A stretch of 18,019 nucleotides of DNA from SIG710 sp045651985 (GTDB lineage: Bacteria > Bacillota > Clostridia > Oscillospirales > CAG-272), in assembly GCA_045651985.1 (NCBI GenBank), contig JAZRTK010000031.1, positions 1-18,019 on the forward strand, given 5' to 3'. Under the pieces are notes generated by a model. It ran no database searches and had not been told where the DNA came from. It worked only from the letters and a program-made list of their open reading frames with translations. Made by a program: the position numbers and the translations under genes. Of this stretch, positions 6,975 through 14,309 are shown one piece after another (position 1 is the stretch's first letter; every line of letters starts with the position of its first letter).

Positions 6975-9065
6975 ATGAAATTACAAGAAAAAATGAAAGG
7001 ACTATGGAACAGTCTTCGCGCGTTTAACGTAAACTTTTGCGAGAAGACAAAAAAATTCGCCTTCCGCGTTCCGGTCTGCCATTTTATACTTTCAATAATA
7101 TTGACCTACGTGGTCGAATGGCTCGTCCGCGATTCCGCCGCCCAGGCGGCAAGGTTCATGTTCACAAAACCGCACCTTTTCCTTTTCAACGTGCTTATTA
7201 TGTTCATAACCTTTTCTTTTACACTTCTCATAAAGAAACGGCTTCCCGCCACCATTCTGGTCAGCCTTATATGGTTTTTGTTCGGTCTTACCGACTACAT
7301 AGAGGGTCAGTTCAGGGTGACGCCATTTAACGCCATGGATCTGGCGCTGATCTTCTCTGTTAAGTCGATATTTTTGCAGTACCTCTCAAAAAAAGAGCTG
7401 ACGCTCATAATCTCGGGCATACTTCTAGCATTAGTATTGATAATTCTGCTCTTTATTAAGGGTAAAAAAGCCGTAGTGGATTTCAAGGTGGCGGCAATAA
7501 CTATCGCCACTACCATAGCGCTTCTTTTCGTCTCCTCGGCGACCTTTACTCAGACGGGTATCCTGCCCGAGAAATTCGATTCGCTTCAGACGGCGTACAA
7601 AAATTACGGATTTTCCTATTGCTTTACCGTTGGTATCTTCGACCGAGGGATCAAGAAGCCAAAGGGGTATTCAAAGGACAAGATAGACAAGATAAAGGAC
7701 ACGACACCGCCGGAAACCCAGCCCGCGGATCCGCCCGAGAGCGTTGTAACTCCTCCCGACGACGACGTGACCACTCCCGAAAGCACAAAGCCCAACGTAA
7801 TTTTTATTCAGCTTGAGTCCTTCCTTGACGCATCTGAATTCATAAATCTGGAATTTACCGAAAATCCCACCCCAAACTTCTCGGCGTTAAAGGAAAAATA
7901 CCCTCACGGACACCTCTACGTCCCCACCGTGGGCACGGGTACGGTAAATACCGAGTTTGAGGTTCTTACGGGCATTAACATCAAGCTGTTCGGCACTGCC
8001 GAGTATCCTTATCAGACTGTCCTGCGCAGCACCTCCTGCGAATCCCTTGCCTTTAATTTAAAGGAAAACGGATACACGGCGCACGCCGTCCACAACTACA
8101 ACGGTGCCTTCTACAACAGAAACGAGGTCTATGCAAACCTCGGCTTTGATTCCTTCACCGCGGGCGAGTACATGCAGAATCTTGAGTACACTCCCCGAGG
8201 CTGGGAAAAGGACGCTATCATCGCAGATTATATAATGAAGTGTCTCGACTCCACGGAGGGCGAGGATTTCGTCTTCGGCGTTACCGTGCAGGCGCACGGA
8301 AGATATCCCATAAAGAAACCCAAGGGACAGCTTCAGATCGATCTTACGGGTGCCGAAAGCAAGGAAGAATACTGGACTTACAGATATTATATTGATCAGC
8401 TTCGCCAGACCGACGCGCTTATCGGCGACCTTATTGCGAGGATTGAGGAACGAGGCGAGCCTACCATTATAGTAATGTACGGCGACCACATTCCAAACAT
8501 CGAATTTCTGGACGCTTCAGATCTTGCCACGGGCGACACCTATCAGACCGAATACATCATCTGGGACAACTTCAGAGAGGATGTCGAGCCTACTGTTGTT
8601 GATATGCAGGCGTTTCAGCTGTCGGCAAACGTAATGTCCATTCTGGGCTACAAGAACGGACTGTTTACAAGTCTTCACCAGCGCAACGGCAACATCATAA
8701 CCTCCGCATTCGAAAAGGAGCTTGAGCTTCTGGCATACGACGTGCTCTACGGTAACCGTTACGCATACGGTGAAAACAAGGACCGTTATCTTCCCACCGA
8801 GATCAACATGGGCATAGACCCCATCGAGATCCTCGACGTGGAATATCTTGAAAGCCGTCTCGTCCTCAACTGTACGGGAATAACCCCCATGACCGAGGTA
8901 CGCATAAACGGACGAGCCATGGAAACAAAGATAATTTCGGACAACTCTCTGCTCATCACCGAGGAGCTGAACGTAGGCGAGACCTACAAAATAGAGCTTT
9001 ATCAGGTAAGTGAAGCAGGCGACGTTTTGTCGCTTGAATTCAGCGGAGAATTTACAATAGAATAA
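6975..9065 (+). CDS. LtaS-like membrane sulfatase-fold phosphoglycerol transferase with extra C-terminal domain
   Basis: Predicted membrane enzyme of the LTA synthase/sulfatase superfamily, which moves glycerol-phosphate (or a similar phospho-group) from a lipid onto a cell-surface glycan or glycolipid outside the membrane. The 696 residues contain five hydrophobic segments (about 31-51, 66-86, 92-108, 141-161, 172-191) as in LtaS, then a linker rich in Pro, Thr and Asp (about 241-272), then the catalytic domain. Residues corresponding to the LtaS metal site are visible: Glu281 in QLESF, Thr323 (expected nucleophile) in GTGTVNTEF, Asp504-His505 in MYGDHIPN; His440 in VQAHGRYP fits the substrate-binding His. 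Residues about 612-696 form an additional segment without helices, resembling an Ig/IPT-like beta domain, absent from classical LtaS. AGGAGA lies 8 bases before the ATG. Exact substrate is unknown, so no gene symbol is given. Confidence 0.88.
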   Translation: MKLQEKMKGLWNSLRAFNVNFCEKTKKFAFRVPVCHFILSIILTYVVEWLVRDSAAQAARFMFTKPHLFLFNVLIMFITFSFTLLIKKRLPATILVSLIWFLFGLTDYIEGQFRVTPFNAMDLALIFSVKSIFLQYLSKKELTLIISGILLALVLIILLFIKGKKAVVDFKVAAITIATTIALLFVSSATFTQTGILPEKFDSLQTAYKNYGFSYCFTVGIFDRGIKKPKGYSKDKIDKIKDTTPPETQPADPPESVVTPPDDDVTTPESTKPNVIFIQLESFLDASEFINLEFTENPTPNFSALKEKYPHGHLYVPTVGTGTVNTEFEVLTGINIKLFGTAEYPYQTVLRSTSCESLAFNLKENGYTAHAVHNYNGAFYNRNEVYANLGFDSFTAGEYMQNLEYTPRGWEKDAIIADYIMKCLDSTEGEDFVFGVTVQAHGRYPIKKPKGQLQIDLTGAESKEEYWTYRYYIDQLRQTDALIGDLIARIEERGEPTIIVMYGDHIPNIEFLDASDLATGDTYQTEYIIWDNFREDVEPTVVDMQAFQLSANVMSILGYKNGLFTSLHQRNGNIITSAFEKELELLAYDVLYGNRYAYGENKDRYLPTEINMGIDPIEILDVEYLESRLVLNCTGITPMTEVRINGRAMETKIISDNSLLITEELNVGETYKIELYQVSEAGDVLSLEFSGEFTIE

Positions 9066-9068
9066 CAC

Positions 9069-9099
9069 AAAATCTCCCGAGTTCTCTCGGGAGATTTTT
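9069..9099. terminator. Bidirectional intrinsic terminator
   Basis: TCTCCCGAG and CTCGGGAGA form a stem with a TTCT loop, flanked by A-run and T-run (extended stem 9070-9081 with 9086-9097). It lies between the LtaS-like stop (9065) and the stop of the convergent permease gene (9107), so it can end both transcripts. Confidence 0.9.
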
Positions 9100-9106
9100 G
9101 ATCTTA

Positions 9107-10075
9107 TTATCTTTCCTCGCGGAAATAAGGAAGTCCCAGAGATGCGGGCGGCTGATTTTCCTTCTTGTTCTTGATACTTGTGATAACGAGTACCACGATA
9201 GTAATAAGATAAGGAAGCATCTTGAAGATCTCCTTGCCCGCCAAGGAAATGCCGGGCACATACTCGGCAGTAACGTAGAACGCGCCGAAAACGACGGAAC
9301 AGAAGATGCCGAATACAGGCTTCCATGTTGTGAAGATGACCAGCGCCACGCAGAGCCAGCCGATAGCATCAATTACGTATTCCCAGTTTCCGTTGAGATA
9401 ATCCATAACGAACATAAGTCCGCCCAGACCCGAAACGGCACAGCCGATGCATGTGGAAAGGTATCTGTACTTGGTCACGCTGATACCCGCCGCGTCTGCC
9501 GTTGCGGGGTTTTCACCTACTGCTCTCAGGTGCAGTCCGACCTTGGTTCGATTGAGCACGATAGACGTGATTACCGCCACCGCGATAGCAAGATATGTCA
9601 TTATACCGTACGAGAAAAACAACTTCCCGATTTGTCCCATGCCCTCGGCAAAGGGCAGATGCGCGTTGAAGAATTTGGCGCCTGCGGTAAACTTGTAGCC
9701 GTCAACCGAAGCGATCATAAAGTCGGAAATACCAACACCCATAGTGGTCATTGCCAGACCCGTTACGTTCTGGTTTGCATGAAGCGTAACGGTGAAGAAC
9801 GAGAAGATAAGACCCATCAGCGCGCCGCCGATGACCGTCGCCAAAATAGGAATAAGCACTGCCAAAAACGACACTCTTTCCATTCCGCGTCTGCCGCCTA
9901 CCACGTCGAAAAGCATAGCCTCCGCAACACAGCCGCAGGCAGTACCCACGCACATAACTCCGGGAAGCCCCAAATTAAGGTGTCCCGACTTTTCGGTTAT
10001 AGTCTCGCCCGTGGAGCCGAACAGAAGAACCATACCGAACTTTATTGCACTTACAAGAAAGGTTATGATTGCCAT
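9107..10075 (-). CDS. BMP-family ABC transporter permease (second subunit, NupQ/YufQ-like)
   Basis: Integral membrane half of the importer, with 322 residues and about 8-9 hydrophobic segments. The N-terminal block GETITEKSGHLNLGLPGVM (24-42) is the characteristic sequence of this permease family, which usually reads GE-x-x-x-E-R/K-x-G-x-LNLG-x-x-G. Further conserved stretches are NQNVTGLAMTTMGVGISDF and GLHLRAVGENPATADAAGI, the coupling-helix region (EAA-like loop) that contacts the ATPase. Its ATG overlaps the stop of the preceding permease by one base (TAATG), and GGAGG lies 9 bases upstream. Last gene of the four-gene operon, ending at the bidirectional terminator. Nucleoside transport is inferred from the family. 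Confidence 0.92.
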   Translation of the reverse strand: MAIITFLVSAIKFGMVLLFGSTGETITEKSGHLNLGLPGVMCVGTACGCVAEAMLFDVVGGRRGMERVSFLAVLIPILATVIGGALMGLIFSFFTVTLHANQNVTGLAMTTMGVGISDFMIASVDGYKFTAGAKFFNAHLPFAEGMGQIGKLFFSYGIMTYLAIAVAVITSIVLNRTKVGLHLRAVGENPATADAAGISVTKYRYLSTCIGCAVSGLGGLMFVMDYLNGNWEYVIDAIGWLCVALVIFTTWKPVFGIFCSVVFGAFYVTAEYVPGISLAGKEIFKMLPYLITIVVLVITSIKNKKENQPPASLGLPYFREER

Positions 10076-11175
10076 TATTTGTTACCTCCCTTGTTCTTTT
10101 TTCTGAAGTTTATCTTGTAGTTGATGAAAAATTCGCAGCCGATAATAAAGAGAAGCACCACGCCGATGAAAATATCTGCCATGGAGGTATCCAGCCTATA
10201 GATCTCACCCATAAAGCTTGTTCCTCTCTGGAGGAAGACAACCAGAAAAGAGGTGAGGATCATGAAAAGGGGATTGAATTTACCCAGCCAGGAGACCAGA
10301 ATAGCGGTAAATCCGCGTCCGCCCGCAATAGTTGTGGTTACCGAACAGCTTCCGTTTGCCACCAGCAAAAAACCGATAAGTCCGCAGAGAGCACCCGATA
10401 TTATCATAGTGCGGATAATGACCTTGGGTACGTTGATGCCAATATACTTCGCAGTCTTTTCACTCTCGCCCACAACTGCTATCTCGTATCCCTGCTTTGA
10501 GAATCGCAGGTAGATATACATAACGAGGCAAATGGACAGGATCAGTACGATATTAAGGAAGTACGAGCCGTTGAAAATTTTGGGAATGGCAAACTCAAGC
10601 ATGGGTTCAAGGTTACCCTGCGCGTTTCCGAAGACCTTTAAAAAGTATGTTACAAGCTGAATTGCTATGTAGTTCATCATAAGCGTGAACAGGGTCTCAT
10701 TGGTGTTCCACTTAGCCTTGAAGACCGACGGAATCACGCCCCAGATACCACCCGCGATGGTGCTGAGCACAGCCGTTGCGGCAATAAGTGCCCCCAAAGA
10801 GATCTTGTCGCCGACAAAAAGCATCATCATAGCCGCCACAAGCGAACCTATCATGACCTGACCCTCGCCGCCGCAGTTCCAGAATTTCATCTTAAATGCG
10901 GGAGTAAGCGCCAAGGAGATACCAAGCAGAATTGCCGTGTCGCTGAAAAGCACCCAGATACGCAAAGGCGTTCCAAAAGCGCCGTCAAACATAGATCTGA
11001 GAAGCGTTATAGGATTCTGTTTTGCCAAAAGGAACATTATAACAGACATGAGTGCGACCGAGGCAAGTATTGCTACGGCTCTTACCGCGATAGCTCGTCC
11101 GAAGCTAACGTTGCTTCTTTTTGTTATGTGAAAAAGGGGCTCTGTGTTCTTTTTTATGCGCTCTTTCTTATTCAT
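10075..11175 (-). CDS. BMP-family ABC transporter permease (first subunit, NupP/YufP-like)
   Basis: Partner permease of 366 residues with about ten hydrophobic segments after a basic cytoplasmic N-terminus. Family blocks seen are FKMKFWNCGGEGQVMIGSLVA, ALIAATAVLSTIAGGIWGVIPSVFKAK, NTNETLFTLMMNYIA, and the loop YEIAVVGESEKTAKYIGI that should dock on the ATPase. I use the ATG at 11175; an in-frame GTG at 11184 lies inside the Shine-Dalgarno GGAGGTG, so it is an unlikely start. The gene overlaps the end of the ATPase gene by 8 bases and the next permease by one base, so all three membrane-complex genes are translationally coupled. Confidence 0.92.
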   Translation of the reverse strand: MNKKERIKKNTEPLFHITKRSNVSFGRAIAVRAVAILASVALMSVIMFLLAKQNPITLLRSMFDGAFGTPLRIWVLFSDTAILLGISLALTPAFKMKFWNCGGEGQVMIGSLVAAMMMLFVGDKISLGALIAATAVLSTIAGGIWGVIPSVFKAKWNTNETLFTLMMNYIAIQLVTYFLKVFGNAQGNLEPMLEFAIPKIFNGSYFLNIVLILSICLVMYIYLRFSKQGYEIAVVGESEKTAKYIGINVPKVIIRTMIISGALCGLIGFLLVANGSCSVTTTIAGGRGFTAILVSWLGKFNPLFMILTSFLVVFLQRGTSFMGEIYRLDTSMADIFIGVVLLFIIGCEFFINYKINFRKKNKGGNK

Positions 11176-12712
11176 TCGAGCCACCTCCCTGTACGTTGTG
11201 TTTTGTCATCAGAAGACCGATCTCCTCCTTGGTTGCGTTTCTTGCGTCAACGATACCCGTCACCTGACCCGAAGCAATGACCATAATTCTGTCGCAAAGC
11301 CCCAGGAGAACATCAAGGTCCTCACCTACGAAAATGACCGCAACGCCAAGTTCCTTCTGGCGATTCAACAGATTATAGATACTGTAGGACGCGTTTACGT
11401 CAAGTCCGCGCACGGGATAAGCCGCCATGAACACCGAGGGTGCCGCAGCGATCTCACGTCCGACCAGAACTTTTTGAATATTACCGCCCGACAGACGGCG
11501 CACGGGGGTGTGCTCGTCGGGAGTTATAATGTGAAGCTCGTTTATCAAGTCCATGGCAAGGTCGTGAGGATTCTTGCGGTCAAGGAAGACAGACCTGCCG
11601 CGCTTGTAGCTTCGGAGCATTACGTTGTCAACGATATCCATGTTGCCCACCAGACCCATGCCGAGACGGTCCTCGGGGACAAAGGAAAGTCTGACGCCAA
11701 GCTCGGATATCTGCAAGGGAGTTTTGTCGCGCAGATTTTCCTCCGCATCATTTTCGGGGTTGTGGTAGATTATCTTACCGCCGTCTATGTGGTAAAGACC
11801 CGCGATAGATTCGAGCAGCTCACGCTGACCCGAGCCCGCAATACCCGCAACACCCAAAATCTCACCTGCCCGAGCCGTGAAGGAAATGTTGTCAAGGACA
11901 GTGATGCCGTCCGAGTTTTTGGAGCATATATTTTTAACGACCAGCCTATCCACAACATTTTTTGGCTCGGTACGTTCGATATTCAATTCCACTTTTTCGC
12001 CCATCATCATTTCGGTGAGCTCTTTTTCGTTTGTTTGCGCAGTTTCGACCGTGGCAATATGCTCACCGCGGCGCATTACCGCAACCCTGTCGGAGAGCGA
12101 GAGCACCTCGTTCATCTTGTGGGTTATGATAATGATAGATTTTCCGTCGTCGCGCATACGGCGGAGAATGTCAAACAGCTTTTCTATCTCCTGAGGAGTA
12201 AGAACCGCCGTGGGCTCGTCGAGGATAAGTATATCGGCGCCGCGGTAGAGCACCTTTACTATCTCGACCGTCTGCTTTTCGGAAACAGACATTTCGTGTA
12301 TCTTCTTCTTGGGATCCAGCTGGAATCCGTACTTTTGCGTGATCTCGGCGACCTTCTGGTCCACCTGTGCCATCTTGAACTTTCCCTGCTCTTTTATACC
12401 GAGAACTATATTTTCGCTGGCAGAAAAGACATCAACAAGCTTAAAATGCTGATGTATCATTCCTATCTTATATTTGAAAGCGTCCTTGGGGGAGGAGATA
12501 ACGACGGGCTTGCCGTCAACCAAGATCTCTCCCTCGTCGGGGTAATAGATACCCGCTATCATATTCACCATTGACGTCTTGCCGCTTCCGTTTTCCCCCA
12601 GAATAGCAAGTATCTCTCCGCTCATGAGAGTCAAGTCAACGTTCTTGTTTGCGTATTTGTCTCCAAAACGCTTGGATATGTTTTTCAGTTCAAGAGCAAC
12701 AGTATTGTTCAC
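11168..12712 (-). CDS. BMP-family ABC transporter ATP-binding protein, double nucleotide-binding domain (NupO/YufO-like)
   Basis: Cytoplasmic energy subunit with two fused ABC domains (514 residues). Domain 1 (about 1-245) has Walker A GENGSGKT (39-46), Q-loop Gln88, signature region MSVSEKQTVE (141-150; the canonical LSGGQ is replaced, as is common in domain 1 of this family), Walker B ILILDEP (161-167) and switch His198. Domain 2 (about 255-514) keeps a canonical signature LSGGN (407-411), but its Walker A is GIAGSGQ (290-296) without the Lys, and its Walker B is VFMAAYP, without the Asp-Glu pair. One competent and one degenerate site is the family pattern. Start is GTG at 12712 with GGAGG 6-7 bases upstream. 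It overlaps the downstream permease gene; a 101-base spacer with two hairpins separates it from the lipoprotein gene. Confidence 0.94.
   Translation of the reverse strand: MNNTVALELKNISKRFGDKYANKNVDLTLMSGEILAILGENGSGKTSMVNMIAGIYYPDEGEILVDGKPVVISSPKDAFKYKIGMIHQHFKLVDVFSASENIVLGIKEQGKFKMAQVDQKVAEITQKYGFQLDPKKKIHEMSVSEKQTVEIVKVLYRGADILILDEPTAVLTPQEIEKLFDILRRMRDDGKSIIIITHKMNEVLSLSDRVAVMRRGEHIATVETAQTNEKELTEMMMGEKVELNIERTEPKNVVDRLVVKNICSKNSDGITVLDNISFTARAGEILGVAGIAGSGQRELLESIAGLYHIDGGKIIYHNPENDAEENLRDKTPLQISELGVRLSFVPEDRLGMGLVGNMDIVDNVMLRSYKRGRSVFLDRKNPHDLAMDLINELHIITPDEHTPVRRLSGGNIQKVLVGREIAAAPSVFMAAYPVRGLDVNASYSIYNLLNRQKELGVAVIFVGEDLDVLLGLCDRIMVIASGQVTGIVDARNATKEEIGLLMTKHNVQGGGSNE
11183..11188 (-). 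promoter_or_regulatory. Ribosome binding site fixing the first permease start
   Basis: GGAGGT, 7 bases before the ATG at 11175 and inside the 3' end of the ATPase gene. It excludes the overlapping GTG at 11184 as the likely start. Confidence 0.75.
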
Positions 12713-12752
12713 GTGTTCCCTCCGCGCAAAAAATTTGTAAAGTAAAACACAA

Positions 12753-12801
12753 TCAGGCGGAGCGGTAAGCTCCGCCTGAAAGGCAACGGGAAATTTCCCG
12801 T
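12753..12801 (-). other. Tandem hairpins between the lipoprotein and ATPase genes
   Basis: Two perfect inverted repeats follow the lipoprotein stop. The first in transcription order is ACGGGAAATTTCCCGT (12786-12801), the second an 11-bp GC-rich stem TCAGGCGGAGC with its complement around a 5-base loop (12753-12779). After the second stem the transcript reads TTGTGTTTTAC, only a weak T-tract, so partial termination or protection from 3' decay is the likely role. This would yield more lipoprotein than transporter. Confidence 0.75.
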
Positions 12802-12813
12802 ATTCGGATAATA

Positions 12814-14052
12814 TCAGTACTTCGTGTTGAGAAGTGTGATACCGTCGATATTGATATCAAAAGAAGGAGCAGAGATCGCCTCAGACTCGTGGAAGTAACC
12901 GTCGCTGATAAGCGCGTTGTCCTCTGTTGTGAGAGTCTTGCCTTCAACTGTAAAGTTAGCTGTGTTGAATACCTTGAGAGTGCCTGCCTTGAACTCGGAA
13001 ATAGCCTTCTCAACAGCCTCAACTGTACCCTCAGCTGCAACGTCGAGGTTGATACCTGTGAGAACTACGGAGCCCTCATCGATACCGCCGCACCAGTTGG
13101 GAGCGATGTCAGCACCTTCTGCGAAGCACTTTGTGATGTACATGTAGTAGGGAGCCCAGTTGATAGCGGAGGATACGATGAATGTCTCGGGACAAGCTTC
13201 GTATGTGCTTCCGTTGTAAGAAACGTTCGGAACGCCCTGTGCCTCGCAAGCACCGGGAGCGCCCATGGAGTCAGCGTGCTGAGAAATAAGTACGCAGTCT
13301 CTTGCCATAAGAGCCTCAGCTGCGTTCTTCTCGGATGTTACGTCATACCAAGAACCTGTGAACTGAACGTCCATTGTAACAGAAGGGCAAACGGACTTTG
13401 CGCCAAGATAGAAGGATGTGTAACCGGAAATAACTTCAGCGTATGTGTATGCGCCAACGTAACCCATCTTTGCCTGCTCTGCTGTGATCTTGCCTGCCTC
13501 GATCATCTCGTTGAGCTTCAGACCTGCAGCGATACCTGCAAGGTATCTGCCCTGATAGATAGATGCGAATGCGTTGTGGAAGTTTGCAAGACCCTTATCA
13601 GCTGCCGTTACGCCTGTTGCGTGGCAGAACTGAACCTCAGGATATGCTTCTGCAGCCTGAGCGATGAAGGGCTCGTGACCGAAGGAGTTTGCGAAGATAA
13701 TGTTACAGCCCTGGCTGACAAGGTCAACAGCTGCTTCATAGCACTTCTCTGTCTCTTCGATGTTTCTCTTGATAATAACCTGCTCGTTCTTCAGACCGAG
13801 AGCTTCCTGGTAACGCAGAACTGCGTTGATGAAGTTAAGGTCGTAGGTGGATGACTCGTCGTGGAGGCAGATGAAACCGATCTTGAAATTCTCGGGGACC
13901 TCAAAGTCAGCCTTGAGTTCGGGAATTGCAAGAGGGGATTCGCTTACGCCCTTTACGCCATCGTCAGCCTCGTCACCGCAGGATACGAAGGACATAGCAA
14001 CAGTGCAAAGCAGAGCTGCTACAAGGATAAGGGATAAAACTTTCTTGAACAT
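12814..14052 (-). CDS. BMP-family (Med/PnrA-like) substrate-binding lipoprotein, probable nucleoside receptor
   Basis: Extracytoplasmic receptor of the importer, 412 residues. It starts MFKKVLSLILVAALL, a lipoprotein signal peptide with lipobox ending at Cys25 (FVSC), followed by an acidic linker. The periplasmic-binding fold begins with FKIGFICLHDESSTYD and includes GCNIIFANSFGHEP, QFCHATGVTAADKG and SIYQGRYLAGIAAG, typical of the BMP family. The ATG at 14052 is chosen because AGGAGGA lies 8 bases before it; the in-frame ATG at 14070 would place that site in codons 2-3. Codon choice (frequent GCT, GCA and TCT) differs from the GCC/GCG-rich neighbours, fitting high expression. The usual DKSFND-like ligand segment near the N-terminus reads HDESSTYD here, so the ligand is less certain than the family. 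Confidence 0.93.
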   Translation of the reverse strand: MFKKVLSLILVAALLCTVAMSFVSCGDEADDGVKGVSESPLAIPELKADFEVPENFKIGFICLHDESSTYDLNFINAVLRYQEALGLKNEQVIIKRNIEETEKCYEAAVDLVSQGCNIIFANSFGHEPFIAQAAEAYPEVQFCHATGVTAADKGLANFHNAFASIYQGRYLAGIAAGLKLNEMIEAGKITAEQAKMGYVGAYTYAEVISGYTSFYLGAKSVCPSVTMDVQFTGSWYDVTSEKNAAEALMARDCVLISQHADSMGAPGACEAQGVPNVSYNGSTYEACPETFIVSSAINWAPYYMYITKCFAEGADIAPNWCGGIDEGSVVLTGINLDVAAEGTVEAVEKAISEFKAGTLKVFNTANFTVEGKTLTTEDNALISDGYFHESEAISAPSFDINIDGITLLNTKY

Positions 14053-14167
14053 TTTAATGTTCCTCCTCATGTTTTTCGGTCCTCGGTTATCCGCGGGCCG
14101 TATTTTATCTATAAAAGCCTTAGCTTTTACAAATCAAAACAACTCGTTTCGAGCAGAAAAAACTTTA
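14053..14167 (-). promoter_or_regulatory. Structured 5' leader of the ABC transporter operon
   Basis: About 115 bases lie between the predicted start of transcription and the lipoprotein ATG. They can form CTCG-AAA-CGAG, AAAAGC-TAA-GGCTTTT and an imperfect GGCCCGCGG/CCGAGGACC stem-loop with two mismatches just before the Shine-Dalgarno. The purine-riboswitch core was looked for and is not recognisable, so any regulatory role is unproven. Confidence 0.4.
14061..14067 (-). promoter_or_regulatory. Ribosome binding site fixing the lipoprotein start
   Basis: AGGAGGA, 8 bases before the ATG at 14052. It rules against the upstream in-frame ATG at 14070, which abuts it. Confidence 0.8.
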
Positions 14168-14173
14168 TATCTT

Positions 14174-14202
14174 ATTTTACCCCATTTGCTCCCAAAAGTC
14201 AA
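14174..14202 (-). promoter_or_regulatory. Promoter of the ABC transporter operon
   Basis: On the minus strand TTGACT (14197-14202) and TAAAAT (14174-14179) are 17 bases apart. Transcription should begin near 14167. It is divergent from the copA promoter, with 44 bases between the two -35 boxes. Confidence 0.75.
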
Positions 14203-14246
14203 GTAATTTTTCATTTTTAAAAGCATTTTTTGCCACGGAGCAATTA

Positions 14247-14275
14247 TTGACAAAAATTCGATTTCCATATATAAT
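14247..14275 (+). promoter_or_regulatory. Promoter of copA
   Basis: TTGACA (14247-14252) and TATAAT (14270-14275) are perfect consensus with a 17-base spacer. The leader to the copA ATG is about 28 bases. I see no clear CopY box (TACAnnTGTA) or CsoR palindrome, so the copper control, if any, is not visible. Confidence 0.85.
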
Positions 14276-14309
14276 TTAGACATGGACCCAATAGAAAAGA
14301 GGAACAGAA

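Noticed and set aside
9098..10120. 340-codon plus-strand open frame antisense to the last permease
   Set aside because: It begins within the convergent terminator region and shows no domain; the minus strand clearly encodes a permease.
11144..12574. 476-codon plus-strand open frame antisense to the transporter ATPase
   Set aside because: The opposite strand has a complete double ABC ATPase; the antisense peptide is rich in His, Arg and Val with no recognisable domain.
12889..13854. 321-codon cysteine-rich plus-strand open frame antisense to the lipoprotein gene
   Set aside because: The cysteines come from complementary GCA/GCT codons of the real gene; no promoter or Shine-Dalgarno supports it.
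14053..14167. Purine riboswitch before the nucleoside transporter
   Set aside because: The conserved core and loop sequences of the purine riboswitch are absent.
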